Source of the DNA: Comamonadaceae bacterium
GTDB taxonomy: Bacteria > Pseudomonadota > Gammaproteobacteria > Burkholderiales > Burkholderiaceae_C
DNA: 45,514 bases
Direction: 5' to 3'
Assembly: GCA_027486555.1 (NCBI GenBank)
Contig: JAIXOX010000057.1
Location: 1 to 45,514, forward strand
Within the stretch, counting starts at the first letter, position 1. Every line of letters begins with the position of its first letter. Under the pieces are notes generated by a model that was not told the DNA's origin, made no database searches, and worked only from the letters and a program-made list of their open reading frames with translations. Made by a program: the position numbers and the translations under genes. This document shows positions 7,038-17,421 of this stretch, piece after piece.

Positions 7038-9656
7038 CTAAAAATCGTTGCTGAATGCGAGGTCAATTCGCAAGGTCGAGCGCCATGCCTCTGCTTTTGT
7101 TTTTGCGTCACGGGCAACCAACACATAGTCTTTCGTGCGGTCGTAACTTCCTGCTTGGATGGTCAGCATTGTCGAGCGCTTGCGCTCATCCAACATGGGG
7201 GAGGTGCTGTCAAATGTGACGGCCTGCTCATCGCTGATAGGTTTGTCCCCATCCCTGATAGTGAACAGTAAAGTTGCGGGTAGCACTCGCTCAGATACCG
7301 CTTCGTTTTGGATGAATTCAAACCGCTGCTTGTTCGTCACCACTTTGTTGGACGATCCCAAAAGGCTGACCTCAACCACCTTAATTTTGACTTTCTCAGA
7401 GTCACTCTCTTTAACGGTAAGAAGCGGGACTGCAATCTCCTGAGGCATGGCACTGCCGTGCACAAAACGGGCCCCACCCACAAAGTGAAAGCGTCCAGCT
7501 CCTTTGGGTACCCAAAAATCAACGCTTCCAACGCCGGGTTCAGTTTTTGCGGTAATGGCTGTGTTACCGCACCAAGCTTTGGTTGTTTCACCCATTTCGC
7601 GGCCGAGCACATACCGTTTTTTGGATTTCACGACCCCAGGCGGATCCTGCGGCAGGATCGTTCGATCTGCCTCTTCCAAGGAGGACTCTTGGTACAGGTA
7701 CCCGTGGTCAGCCGTCACCAACACAGTGGAGCCGTTCAGGTTATTGACGATGAAGCTGACCACTTCGGCCAGTTCGTCAATGGCCTGACTCGTGGCTTCA
7801 AAGGTTTTAGACTCAGTGCCACGTTTGTCACCAATAGCGTCGATATGGTCATGGTAGACATACACCAGCTTGTACGGCTTGACAAATTCTCGACCTTTGT
7901 CCTTGCCTTTTTCCATCAAATCATCGCGACCGATGGCGATGCCGCCATGCGCAGCCAAAATTGCTGTTCGCTGGTCGAGCGTTGCAGTTGGTCGCCCATC
8001 CGCTAAGACATCCAGCGACTCGTTGGCCTTGTAAGACAACTGTTGGTGCGGCAATAGGCTCGCCATGCCAAGGGCTGTGTAACTTGGCAAGACGCCCAGC
8101 ATGGGTTCAAGTTTTGCCTTGACCCGGCTTTTGGAGTTGAGCTTGCTGGCCAACTCTTCGGCCGCCTCAAAGCGAAACGCGTCAGAGATGACCACATAAA
8201 CGCGCTTGGCTCCGCCATCAAAAGCTGGCAGGACGCGCTTTGTAAAGAAGTCGTATTGGTTGACAACATCAGCTATCCGCCAGGTGTTGAGCAAACCTCC
8301 GCCTTCAATGACGGATCCCCATGCGGACGACAGTTGCCCAATGAACCAGCCTGAATACGCATCTTCCATGCGATCCCGTAGTTCGTGCAACAGTGACCAA
8401 CCCATGGGCTCCACAAATTCCGTGGCGCGCATGAACCAGCGGTACAACTGGTCAAATTTGTAAATCTCAGTGCCGTAAGCCGTAAAAGCACCACTGGCAT
8501 CGGAGAAGCTAAACCCATGGCCATGCTTGGCCTGCAGCTCAAAGAAGGAGGCTGCAGCTTCCAAGGCCTGGTAACTGGCAGCCAGTGCTTTGGTCGAATC
8601 GTTGCCGATGGCGAGCATGGGGTTGGCCCAATGGCCGTCGCGCCTGCGAGCTATCAGGGCACGGATCGAATCCATGTTGGCTCCGCCTCCAGCAATGATG
8701 CGGGCTTTCAAGTCTCCGATGACCCTTTTCTCAATCGCCTCAAATGTCATCGCGTCAGCTAACAGCTCGGCGTGCATCGGGCCCAAAATGTCCATGATGC
8801 GAAGCTCATCTGCGACCAAGCCTGAAATCTTGTCGTAGCTGGCGTAATTGGCCATGTCTGACCGCCACCTGCTCGCAAAAACTGAGGCGTGGGCCGCCTT
8901 GGTCTTGTCATTGATGATGAAGTGCGCCAAGGGCGCGCAGGTCTGATGAATGGCGTTGCAAAAATCTGTGGCGAGCAGCCGGTAAAGCAAGCCACGTAAT
9001 GACGTAGCGGAAGCCGTGGCCTCTGCAAATCCAAACTCATCGTCTGCAATGGTCCAAAAAGCCTCTTGCAGTTCATATGATGTGATCTCTTCGAGCGCTT
9101 TGCTCGGCAACCCCAAGTCGGCCTCTTCCCCAATAAGCCCTGCAAATACTTTTAAGAAAATTGATGCGGCATCGGCTGTATCGGCCCGGATGATGACCGC
9201 GATCATTTTGCGATCCAAATCCAAAGCGCTGTCGCCAGGCTGAACCCAGCGCTTGAGCCTGTCAATTCTTTCCTTGGCGCGCAGAAACTTGGCTCTGAGC
9301 TTCAGGTGATCACGCAGTGCATGTGTGGTTAAGCCAAGTTCTTCCAGCTGCATAGAGGCGGTATCTGCATTGAAGGCCTTCCCGCGTAACCGTGCGTCCA
9401 AGAGCCAGTCATTGGCAGGCTCCGGCTCATCAAAAGGAGCGTAGACAAGCCATCGTTTATCCAATTCACGCTCTATCCAGACCTTGGCTTGCAGTGATGG
9501 CGTCTTGTCAAGACGAATGATTTGGACGTTCTCAAGGGCAAGTTCATCTAGCTGGTTGCTGAATTCACCGTCAGGGTCATTCCAAAAAACGATGGCGTTA
9601 CCTTCTTGGTAAAGGCGCTCTAGGGCACTCAAAAAGGCGGGCTGTGTGCTACTCAT
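7038..9656 (-). CDS. pglZ: BREX phosphatase-superfamily protein PglZ
   Basis: This 872-aa protein belongs to the PglZ family, whose core is an alkaline-phosphatase-like fold. Visible signatures are VYVVISDAFRFEAAEE (about 480-495), YHDHIDAIGDKRGTE (about 595-610) and STVLVTADHGYLYQ (about 644-657), carrying the Asp and His residues that bind metal in this superfamily. It is a core BREX component working with the methyltransferase PglX. The start was placed at the ATG at 9656, which overlaps the pglX stop by 8 nt and has AGGGGG upstream; a TTG or other start 33 nt upstream would add 11 residues inside pglX. The stop is 8 bp before brxL. Family length of about 850-880 agrees. Confidence 0.95.
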   Translation of the reverse strand: MSSTQPAFLSALERLYQEGNAIVFWNDPDGEFSNQLDELALENVQIIRLDKTPSLQAKVWIERELDKRWLVYAPFDEPEPANDWLLDARLRGKAFNADTASMQLEELGLTTHALRDHLKLRAKFLRAKERIDRLKRWVQPGDSALDLDRKMIAVIIRADTADAASIFLKVFAGLIGEEADLGLPSKALEEITSYELQEAFWTIADDEFGFAEATASATSLRGLLYRLLATDFCNAIHQTCAPLAHFIINDKTKAAHASVFASRWRSDMANYASYDKISGLVADELRIMDILGPMHAELLADAMTFEAIEKRVIGDLKARIIAGGGANMDSIRALIARRRDGHWANPMLAIGNDSTKALAASYQALEAAASFFELQAKHGHGFSFSDASGAFTAYGTEIYKFDQLYRWFMRATEFVEPMGWSLLHELRDRMEDAYSGWFIGQLSSAWGSVIEGGGLLNTWRIADVVNQYDFFTKRVLPAFDGGAKRVYVVISDAFRFEAAEELASKLNSKSRVKAKLEPMLGVLPSYTALGMASLLPHQQLSYKANESLDVLADGRPTATLDQRTAILAAHGGIAIGRDDLMEKGKDKGREFVKPYKLVYVYHDHIDAIGDKRGTESKTFEATSQAIDELAEVVSFIVNNLNGSTVLVTADHGYLYQESSLEEADRTILPQDPPGVVKSKKRYVLGREMGETTKAWCGNTAITAKTEPGVGSVDFWVPKGAGRFHFVGGARFVHGSAMPQEIAVPLLTVKESDSEKVKIKVVEVSLLGSSNKVVTNKQRFEFIQNEAVSERVLPATLLFTIRDGDKPISDEQAVTFDSTSPMLDERKRSTMLTIQAGSYDRTKDYVLVARDAKTKAEAWRSTLRIDLAFSNDF

Positions 9657-12600
9657 CCGCGCCCCCTGTGATTGCTTTTGACTCTGCAAGTAGGTCGCCG
9701 AATTTGGCGTAGTTCACTTGCACGCCATCATCCAAGTCGATGTTGATTCGCATGTCAGCGTAGTGACGCAGCTTTTCTTCAAAGGCCATCAGCTCAGTTT
9801 GTTTCTTGCGTAGCGACTCAATTTGCTTTTGAATCTTGGTTCGCGCAGCCGTAGAGCTGGACGAGCTGGCATCTTTCTCCAGCATACTTAAGCGGTAGCC
9901 AAATTTTGACGTGAGCGGCACCACGTATTCAGAGCGCATTCGTGCCAAGGTACCTTCGTTATACCTGTGCAGATATACCAAGGCCTGAAAAGCTCCTTGT
10001 TTGCCACTGCTGAAGTGCCAATAGATGGGGCGCTTCTTGTAGGTCTGCATGTGGTCTTTGAAGAACTTGTCAGAGATGTAGCGACGGATGGTCTCTTCCG
10101 GCGTTTCGCTGGCTTTGGTACCCAGGCTCTCAGCAAGCCAAGTCATGTTTTCTTCCAGGGTCTCTGGCCCCCAGACGGCGCGCAGGAATTCTTGGATGCG
10201 GCTGGGCGCGTCGTCGGCAAACCAGAGTTCGTCAGTGATGGGGACGATGCCGTCGGCATCTGCGGGGAAAGTGGCATAGCGGCCGGGCTCGAAGCCGACG
10301 TTGCCTGCGTGGGCATAAATCAGGCCGGGCTCGTCGAGGCTGTAGCGGCCCATCATGCAGCCGATGGCGTAGGAGAGCATTTCCCGCATCGTGTCGAGCG
10401 CAAACAAAGTATCGACATCTGCAAGCGAATTCGCACGCCCATACCTGAACTTCAAATTTGAACGCAAAGAGACTTCTGTATCACTAATGCAAGAAAAATC
10501 ATCGTTCAGGCCATAGTAATCCGATAGCCGTTTATTGTTGGCCGCTTCTAACGCCAATGTCTCACTGGTCATCGCGTCGAACTTACTATGCAATTCAAGT
10601 ACCACGGCCTTCAATTGCTTATTTGATGAGGCATTTATTAAATGTAGTTTTTTAAATCCCCAAGATGTTTCATACATATCCCAATCTTCTTTGCTAAGTT
10701 CGACTAACCTCTCGCCATTCTTCGCAAGAGCTCCCTCAAACTTGATCGCAGTATCCACAGGAATGTTTTTTGCGTCCCCAACATTGAAATGCAGAGTTGG
10801 GTTCAATATTTTGGCTACATATTGAACATATTTTGAATTCAACAACGAAAGTAATGCGTATAGTTTTGTGTCGTCATCAACATGAAAGGATGGCCCAGGA
10901 GTTGCATATATAAATCCCTCTGGCATATAACGGGCGGAGAAATCTCCTGACGTTACGTCTGAGTAGGTGAAGCCTTTTCGAAACCAATATCGCTCATCCA
11001 ATATGTTCGATGTCTTGTTGCTTTTATAAAAATCTTTTGCTTCATTGGACCAATCAACAACATATTGCTGATTGCCATAAAACTTTCGATAGTCTCCACC
11101 TTTGAAGTAACCTCGCCATCGCCCGCTACCCAAGAAGTCAGATACATTAACTTCGTGCCATAACCGTACAAATCTTTTATCATCTGCCGTTTTATTTTGG
11201 GAGCCAGTGCTTTCGCACAAACTCCCAAGCGACACGCCCGAAAAGCTGTTCACGATTGCGGACGGGATCCAATATGCAATCGGACTCCCTGGGATTTTCT
11301 CGAAATCATCCGATTTAGATCTATACATCCATCCACAACTTGGGTTTGCAATTGCTTGCAAAGTGCGCGGCGACTGGTTTTGATGCCCTTTAAATTCAGA
11401 AAGTCTTATGAAGGAGCCATTGAAACTTTCGACATGTTCTCGCATTAGCGTAAATGCGGCAACTGGCACCATTGCCGGTTCAAAGGCGTTGTATTCAAGT
11501 TGAATCAGACTGGTAAGACTTGTTTCTCGAATGAGGCTCTCTCTAAATGATTGGTACGAAGTCAGGAACATCCAAACAAATGGAGCGATGACACCAATGC
11601 CACTAGATTTTTTCGAAAAATCCAACGCCCGTTCGACAAAACACGCAAAGAGATCGCTTCTTGCGTTGGGATAGTGAATTAAGACAAAGTCTTTTAGTAG
11701 CTGGCTGTGAAACTTGCTGCCAATATAAGGTGGATTCTGTACCACCGCATCAAAATGCATCGACAGCAACTGCGCCTGCTCCACCAGTGACTGCAAGTCT
11801 TCAGCAGCCGCACTGGCATACATATCCCCGCTCTGTTTCACCAAGGCCAGAACCTCTGGCAACGCGGCCAGATGCGTCTTGAGCGCATAGGGAATCTGGA
11901 TCAGTGAACCAAAGGTTTTGGCGTGCTCGAAGGTTTCCACCAACGCGGCGATGGTGGCGCGCTGCACTTTGAATGGGGCTAGGTGGGTGGCGAGTTCGTC
12001 CACGCTCAGGCCTTTGCTCTCTTTCATGCTCAGCACGTTGAGCTTGGGCGGCTGCAAGTTGCCAGCATCATCCGTTGCGGTGAACAGGCGGCGGTCGTCA
12101 GCGCGGGCTTTCATCAGCAGGGCGAAACCGGCCATTTGGGCCGCGCGTTCGTCTATGTCCAGCCCAAACAGGTTCTTTTCCAGAATCAGGCGCGGGATGG
12201 CTCTGGGCTGGTAGCCACGCTCTAGGTATATGGCCTTGAGCACGTCATAGGCCACCACCAGGATGTGGCCACTGCCACAGGCTGGGTCCAGCACAGTGAT
12301 GGATTCTGGGTTGAGGGTGTCGCCATCTTCCCGCACGCGGGTCTGGATGAGAGCACCGAGTTGAGCTTGCACCTCGGGCGTTTGCTCTGTGGGCTTGATG
12401 TAGTAAGGCCACTCTTTGGTCAATGTGCTTTGCGGGTTGGCCATGAGCCAAAGGTGACCCAAGCTGTTTTGCACCAGGTATTGCACGATCCAGTTAGGTG
12501 TGAAGAGCTGGGTGGCGGCGGGGATGTCTTCGCTTTGCACCACCTTGCCAATGACCTGGTCCTTCTTCTCGCTGATGTAGAACTGGTACAGCCAGCCGAT

Positions 12601-13215
12601 GATTTCAATCTCTTGCCAGTCTTCTTCGGGCACTCCTGCGACCAGCTTGGCAATGATCGAGTCGGTACGCAGCAAGTTATCAGGCAGCAGAAGCTCTGTT
12701 TGATCGTCTATGCGCTCAAAAAGGAATGGCATGGCGTTGCTCAGTGCATTGCACTGCGCCACCAACAACAGCTTGTACAGCTCGTTGTCCTGGTTGCCTG
12801 CCAATTGCATTTCTTGGGCTTTGGCTTGGCTAAGTCCGCCAAGCGAAAGTTCACTGGCGTGCCCCAGGATTTCTGGCAGGCCACTGTCTCTGCTCGACAG
12901 CACACGCCAACCGTGATCCAGATAGTCATGGATCTCCATGAAGCGCAAAGCCACAAAGCGGTTAAACCATGTGTAAGCAACCTCTTCAATGACTTGCTGA
13001 AAGCCATGCAGCTCGATCCGTTTGATCAGTGCACTGCGTTGCCCCACCACCTTTTTTGGCCATTCGCGGCCATCGATCAGTGCAACATCGCCCCGTACCT
13101 CAATGGGCGAGTTTCCCTTGGCAGTGATACCCAGAATGCTGGCGCGTGCGCTGACTGCAGCAATGAAGTCTTGTCGTGCCTGGGGGGCGTAACTTTTCAG
13201 ATTGGCTTTGTTCAT
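9649..13215 (-). CDS. pglX: BREX adenine-specific DNA methyltransferase PglX (BrxX)
   Basis: This 1188-aa protein is a BREX type I methyltransferase. Motif I is DPACGSGH at 310-317 and the catalytic motif IV is NPPY at 494-497, typical of N6-adenine methyltransferases. The helical N-terminal part (1-250) and the C-terminal coiled-coil region (about 1120-1180, rich in K, E, Q) are standard for the family. The enzyme marks host DNA at a non-palindromic site and gives BREX its sequence specificity. DNA coding for residues about 505-928 (nt 10,430-11,700) is clearly AT-richer than both flanks, which fits an exchanged target recognition region. The gene begins 15 bp after brxC and overlaps pglZ by 8 nt. 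No frameshift is seen. Confidence 0.96.
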   Translation of the reverse strand: MNKANLKSYAPQARQDFIAAVSARASILGITAKGNSPIEVRGDVALIDGREWPKKVVGQRSALIKRIELHGFQQVIEEVAYTWFNRFVALRFMEIHDYLDHGWRVLSSRDSGLPEILGHASELSLGGLSQAKAQEMQLAGNQDNELYKLLLVAQCNALSNAMPFLFERIDDQTELLLPDNLLRTDSIIAKLVAGVPEEDWQEIEIIGWLYQFYISEKKDQVIGKVVQSEDIPAATQLFTPNWIVQYLVQNSLGHLWLMANPQSTLTKEWPYYIKPTEQTPEVQAQLGALIQTRVREDGDTLNPESITVLDPACGSGHILVVAYDVLKAIYLERGYQPRAIPRLILEKNLFGLDIDERAAQMAGFALLMKARADDRRLFTATDDAGNLQPPKLNVLSMKESKGLSVDELATHLAPFKVQRATIAALVETFEHAKTFGSLIQIPYALKTHLAALPEVLALVKQSGDMYASAAAEDLQSLVEQAQLLSMHFDAVVQNPPYIGSKFHSQLLKDFVLIHYPNARSDLFACFVERALDFSKKSSGIGVIAPFVWMFLTSYQSFRESLIRETSLTSLIQLEYNAFEPAMVPVAAFTLMREHVESFNGSFIRLSEFKGHQNQSPRTLQAIANPSCGWMYRSKSDDFEKIPGSPIAYWIPSAIVNSFSGVSLGSLCESTGSQNKTADDKRFVRLWHEVNVSDFLGSGRWRGYFKGGDYRKFYGNQQYVVDWSNEAKDFYKSNKTSNILDERYWFRKGFTYSDVTSGDFSARYMPEGFIYATPGPSFHVDDDTKLYALLSLLNSKYVQYVAKILNPTLHFNVGDAKNIPVDTAIKFEGALAKNGERLVELSKEDWDMYETSWGFKKLHLINASSNKQLKAVVLELHSKFDAMTSETLALEAANNKRLSDYYGLNDDFSCISDTEVSLRSNLKFRYGRANSLADVDTLFALDTMREMLSYAIGCMMGRYSLDEPGLIYAHAGNVGFEPGRYATFPADADGIVPITDELWFADDAPSRIQEFLRAVWGPETLEENMTWLAESLGTKASETPEETIRRYISDKFFKDHMQTYKKRPIYWHFSSGKQGAFQALVYLHRYNEGTLARMRSEYVVPLTSKFGYRLSMLEKDASSSSSTAARTKIQKQIESLRKKQTELMAFEEKLRHYADMRINIDLDDGVQVNYAKFGDLLAESKAITGGADE

Positions 13216-13230
13216 GGGTGTTGTGATTTT

Positions 13231-16200
13231 TTATTGAACACGGGCGCGTTGGCCGGATTCGATGGCTGACAGCAATGCTGCCTTTAGTTTTTCCACGTAA
13301 TCATTCACGTCTTGGGTGGTTTCCAAATACGTTTTTGAACCAAAATCAGCGGTTCGAATGACTTTGATGGGCTTCGCCACTGCAGTTGGCGGTGTGGTTG
13401 GCGGAGTGCCTGATTCAGTCGATGCCGGTTTTGACGTTTGAGTTGCCTTCGCCGCTGCCGCAATCTTGTCCATGGCTTCGTCAAGCAATTCGCCACCACG
13501 GCCTTGCAGAAACAGAATTCGCGGAATGCTGACCAATCCTGCAAGTTGTGTTTTGATGTCTTGCAAGGGCTTGAGCGCCGCATTGCGAAGGTTTGCGTCG
13601 GCACTGGCTGCATCCAGAGCTTGCGTTGCCTCAGTGATCTTGCCATCAATGGAAATGAGCGCTTTTTCTCGGCGTTCGCCTGCAAGCCCCTCATTCACAC
13701 TTTCAACCGTGGAGAGCAAGCCCTCGATGCGATTGACTTTTGCGTAAGGCGACTTGTTGCTGCGAATGCCTTCCAACTCGACAAGAGCTGCATTGGCAGC
13801 TGCGTCTTTGGCAAGGGCTTCTCGGTTATCCCCAAAACTTGTCAGCGCATCGAGCATCCGCGACCAGACAACCGCCTGTGTTTTGTAAAAACTCAAAACG
13901 TCATGGGTGTCGTCGGACAGATCGCGCCAAGCATCTCGGGCTTGAATCATCGCGCCTAAAAATTCAAATGGATCGCGAATGGCCAGCTGCTTATCAATGG
14001 ATGAAAGGGCCTGGGTGATTTCTGTGCCGCCGGGGAAGTGCTTTTGCTCTGCTTTGACCCGTGCGGTGTCCAAGCCTTCTTTGAGTTTTCCAAGGTTGTC
14101 ACGGAACGCAGCGACCAAAGCATCTTCATCTTCAGCGGGCATCAGTGAAAACAGGTCTCTATGCAGTTCCCGCGCCTTGGTACGCGTTGCAGCATCTGAA
14201 GACTTGCGCTTCAAAATAGAGACTTGTTTAAACTTGGCTGCTTTGGTCAGAGGCTCAAGCGCACTCTTAGGGTCGAGGTCTGAGCCTTCGCTGACCAGCT
14301 TGATTTCGCCCGCCACAAAGAGTCGCGTGATCAAAATCACAGTTTCCCATTCAGGCCGCCAACCCCAAGGCGCGCCAGAAAACTTGTCAACGATGTCTGA
14401 GAGCAACACGCGACTGCTGCCAGCGGCAATGCTGAGGTATTGCCGCATCTCGGCCAGTGCAAGCCCGTTACCTTCTTCACCACCCATGGCCATGCCTTGC
14501 TGCCTACCGGTATCAGCCGATAAGATCGCTTTGATTTCAGCAATGGGGTCCGCCTGGCGTACTTTGATGTACCCAAGCTTGGAATAGGTGTTGGAGACCA
14601 GGTAATTGATCATCTCGTCCAACAGCACTGCAGGGCCTTGTGCTTTGAGGGCCAGCTTTTGCCCCAAGGCGTAAAAGTCGCCGCCGCTCATCATGTTGGC
14701 AAGTTGGATGCGGATGCGTTCTTTGCGACCACGGTTCTCGTCCTTGCGGTCGAAAAGAATTCGCTTCAGCGTGGGGGTTGCGGTGTCGCTTTTCGGGCCG
14801 ATGTATTTTTCGATTTGAAGGTAGATGCGGATTTCAACGTCCACACGACCATCGTTGGCCATTTTCAGGATGGCTCTGCCAGAGCCTTCGGAGCTGCGGC
14901 CGATCAGCCGCGCATCTGACATGAGCTCGTAGTCTGCGCCCACCGGCGACAAGACTTCAAATGTCAGATCTTGATTGGCTTGTTTGAATGGGCTGCCATC
15001 GAGAAGGCGGTTGAATTCATAGTCACTCTTGGTTTCCCGGTGGCGGATCTTTGTAGCGCCTGCGAGAACTTCGTCATAAACCAATTCGGCTACAAAGCGG
15101 GAGATATCGGTGCCAGATATTTCGACAGACTTGATCTCTTGGGTGACGTCACGCTCTTCATTGGTCAAGAATTGCCACAGTTCACCGTTGCGGCTCACCA
15201 GGTTCTGGCGCTCTAAACGGTTCAAGCTCGCATCGATTTGCTTCTTCAGCGCCAGTTTGTCGGCATCAACTTTGTCGAGGCAAAGCGTTGCCAAGTTGTC
15301 TACCGTGCCTTTGACGGCATCTGCATAGCGAATGAGGAAAAGCGCCCTCAGAAGCTTGGTGTCCCATTCTTCCAAAGCAGGGTTGTCTGTTGCCTGGTCA
15401 ATCGCACGCTTGACGGTTGAGTCAAGAAAGCTTTCGATGGACGGGTAAAAGTCGAACAGCGGTACCAGGGCGTCTGTGCTTTTGTCTCCATTGCCAACGG
15501 CAGCGGTCTGAAAGGCGTCCAGCATGGAGCGCTCACCACGCGCAAGGTGGCGTCCAGTCGCGCCAACTTTGCGGATGGATTCAAAAATCTTTTGCAGCAG
15601 TTGGAATTGATAAGGGGCGAACGGGTAGTGGGCAGCGAAGTCATCCGCATCGCGGTAACTTCTGAAGGCAGTGGCGTGATCTGCGAATGACAGTTGGTTG
15701 TTGATGATGTCACCTTTGGATTTCCAAAGGCTGATCAACTCCGCTTTACCTTCTGGCGTTTTTTCAAGTAAACGGTGCGCAATCACTTCGTCAGTGTTGG
15801 AGCTAGAGAGTGACAGCCGTGTATGGAAGCGGCCCGTGATCTTGGAGAAGTCGTTGGTACGAGACGCATTGGCTTCACCCAGTGTGGCGTCAATATCTTC
15901 CTGGCTGGTGACGATGACCCATGCCTGGCCTTTGCACACCGTTCCGAGCTCTTCAGTGATGGTCTGCAGATTCAGCATGAGCTGGGAGTTCTTTCCGATG
16001 AACTGGCCAACTTCGTCCACCAAAAATACAACTCTATGACCGGGGCCTTTTGCGTCAAGGTAGTCGCGGACGATGCCTGCGAAACCTTCAATGTTGATTT
16101 TGTAGGTTTCTGCAGCGTTGTCGAACCATTTGCCAGCAGAGTCTTCAGACATGCTGAGCGCTTTGGAGAGTCCGGCTATGACGTCGTCACGTAAGAAGCC

Positions 16201-16827
16201 CACCGCATCGCGCTCCGCCTCCCAAGCATTGCCGTTTGACTCTTTGAAAGCTTGCTTGAAAACGTCGTAGCAGCCTTTTGAAATAAGGTAACGTTCCATT
16301 TCTGCAACGTGAGGGGCGTCACCCGAGAGGCCTCGCATTTCATTGAAGACCCGAAGAAACACTTGCAGAATCGCGTCCCGATCGCCTTTGGCATCGGCTT
16401 TGGAGTCAATGTTGAACAGGATGACGTCTGTCTTTCCAGATACAGCGCGTCGGATGTCACCCAAAAGCATGGGGTCCGTGATCTTTGAATCAAAGAACTG
16501 AGCAGCATGGCGACGCTCGCCTGATTCGGGTTTGGAGGCTTCCAAGTTCGATAACAGGTAGGAGAGGATCTTGATAAAGTGCGACTTACCAGACCCGAAG
16601 AATCCAGATACCCAAACGCCCATGCGTGCCACGATGGCTGGGTCATTGGGGTGATCAACAGTTGCGAGGTAGGCATCAAAGAAGCGACGAAGGTATTCGG
16701 TCACCTGCTTGGTGGTGACGTATTCATCAAGCTCTTGCCAGATGCTTTCTTCATCGCGCTGATCTGCTTTGATGACGCCATTGATCGGGCGGTTAATCGG
16801 TTTGACGAACAGTTCTTTGATTTTCAT
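13231..16827 (-). CDS. brxC: BREX ATPase BrxC
   Basis: This 1198-aa protein starts with the typical MKIKELF...INGVIKADQ and has a P-loop GFFGSGKS at 75-82 and Walker B VVFLVDE at 266-272. It matches the large BrxC ATPase of type I BREX (PglY in the Pgl system), which is essential for defence and methylation. The C-terminal third is predicted helical, with a low-complexity Thr/Pro/Ala stretch near residues 1120-1145 before the final conserved segment. It lies 15 bp downstream of brxB and 15 bp upstream of pglX, all on one strand. Length is usual for the family. Confidence 0.95.
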   Translation of the reverse strand: MKIKELFVKPINRPINGVIKADQRDEESIWQELDEYVTTKQVTEYLRRFFDAYLATVDHPNDPAIVARMGVWVSGFFGSGKSHFIKILSYLLSNLEASKPESGERRHAAQFFDSKITDPMLLGDIRRAVSGKTDVILFNIDSKADAKGDRDAILQVFLRVFNEMRGLSGDAPHVAEMERYLISKGCYDVFKQAFKESNGNAWEAERDAVGFLRDDVIAGLSKALSMSEDSAGKWFDNAAETYKINIEGFAGIVRDYLDAKGPGHRVVFLVDEVGQFIGKNSQLMLNLQTITEELGTVCKGQAWVIVTSQEDIDATLGEANASRTNDFSKITGRFHTRLSLSSSNTDEVIAHRLLEKTPEGKAELISLWKSKGDIINNQLSFADHATAFRSYRDADDFAAHYPFAPYQFQLLQKIFESIRKVGATGRHLARGERSMLDAFQTAAVGNGDKSTDALVPLFDFYPSIESFLDSTVKRAIDQATDNPALEEWDTKLLRALFLIRYADAVKGTVDNLATLCLDKVDADKLALKKQIDASLNRLERQNLVSRNGELWQFLTNEERDVTQEIKSVEISGTDISRFVAELVYDEVLAGATKIRHRETKSDYEFNRLLDGSPFKQANQDLTFEVLSPVGADYELMSDARLIGRSSEGSGRAILKMANDGRVDVEIRIYLQIEKYIGPKSDTATPTLKRILFDRKDENRGRKERIRIQLANMMSGGDFYALGQKLALKAQGPAVLLDEMINYLVSNTYSKLGYIKVRQADPIAEIKAILSADTGRQQGMAMGGEEGNGLALAEMRQYLSIAAGSSRVLLSDIVDKFSGAPWGWRPEWETVILITRLFVAGEIKLVSEGSDLDPKSALEPLTKAAKFKQVSILKRKSSDAATRTKARELHRDLFSLMPAEDEDALVAAFRDNLGKLKEGLDTARVKAEQKHFPGGTEITQALSSIDKQLAIRDPFEFLGAMIQARDAWRDLSDDTHDVLSFYKTQAVVWSRMLDALTSFGDNREALAKDAAANAALVELEGIRSNKSPYAKVNRIEGLLSTVESVNEGLAGERREKALISIDGKITEATQALDAASADANLRNAALKPLQDIKTQLAGLVSIPRILFLQGRGGELLDEAMDKIAAAAKATQTSKPASTESGTPPTTPPTAVAKPIKVIRTADFGSKTYLETTQDVNDYVEKLKAALLSAIESGQRARVQ

Positions 16828-16842
16828 TTTGCGTCTTTCGAA

Positions 16843-17421
16843 TTACGAAACCAGCCTGAAGGCGCGGTAATAGTTGTCGTCCCCAAGCTTGTTGAAAAGC
16901 TTGAGTGATAAGCCGTCATAGCGGCCGGGATAGAGCATGAGCAAGGGCGTGTCGCGCATGTGAGGATGAAGCGCCGAAAGAAGCGTGTGTGTGCGGAGCA
17001 TCGGGAAAACGGCTCCAACGCCCTTAATGATCAGCAGCCCCAGGTCGGTCGCCCCTGATTTCTCAACGATACGAGCGGCAAGACGGTCTTCTTTGAGGAC
17101 AGACCGCAGGGTAGAAAGCAAGGCTTCATCTCCCTTTTTCAACTGCATCTCAAATGCCTTGTCCAACAGGCCACGTTCTTCTAACAAGCTGATCACGCAT
17201 TCAAAGAGATCGACCGTGACAAACTTCAAATCCGGCTTTTGTTTGCGAAGACCTGGTTCAATGACCTCAGACAGCCATGAACGCATCTCCATTTCACGTT
17301 CTGGGGGATAGTCAAAAATCCAGAATCCGATTTCGCCGCCTGCACCCTTGTTATCCAGAACATCAGGCGATGCAAGGCGTGGCAGTGCTTGGTTGAGTCG
17401 ATCTTCAAAGGTCGTGGACAT
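16843..17421 (-). CDS. brxB: BREX protein BrxB (DUF1788)
   Basis: This 192-aa protein fits the DUF1788/BrxB family: FEDRLNQALPRLASPDVLDNKGAGGEIGFWIFDYPPE at the start (quoted only as a pattern: G-E-I-G-F-W-I-F-D-Y) and a C-terminal block with MLRTHTLLSALHPHMRDTP and YPGRYDG. The exact biochemical role is unknown, but the gene is part of every complete type I BREX operon. The ATG at 17421 overlaps the brxA stop as TGATG; a TTG one codon earlier is less likely. It ends 15 bp before brxC. Confidence 0.92.
   Translation of the reverse strand: MSTTFEDRLNQALPRLASPDVLDNKGAGGEIGFWIFDYPPEREMEMRSWLSEVIEPGLRKQKPDLKFVTVDLFECVISLLEERGLLDKAFEMQLKKGDEALLSTLRSVLKEDRLAARIVEKSGATDLGLLIIKGVGAVFPMLRTHTLLSALHPHMRDTPLLMLYPGRYDGLSLKLFNKLGDDNYYRAFRLVS

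Noticed and set aside
11918-13269. Long open frames on the + strand opposite pglX and brxC
   Set aside because: They are antisense shadows of strongly recognisable BREX genes and show no domain of their own.
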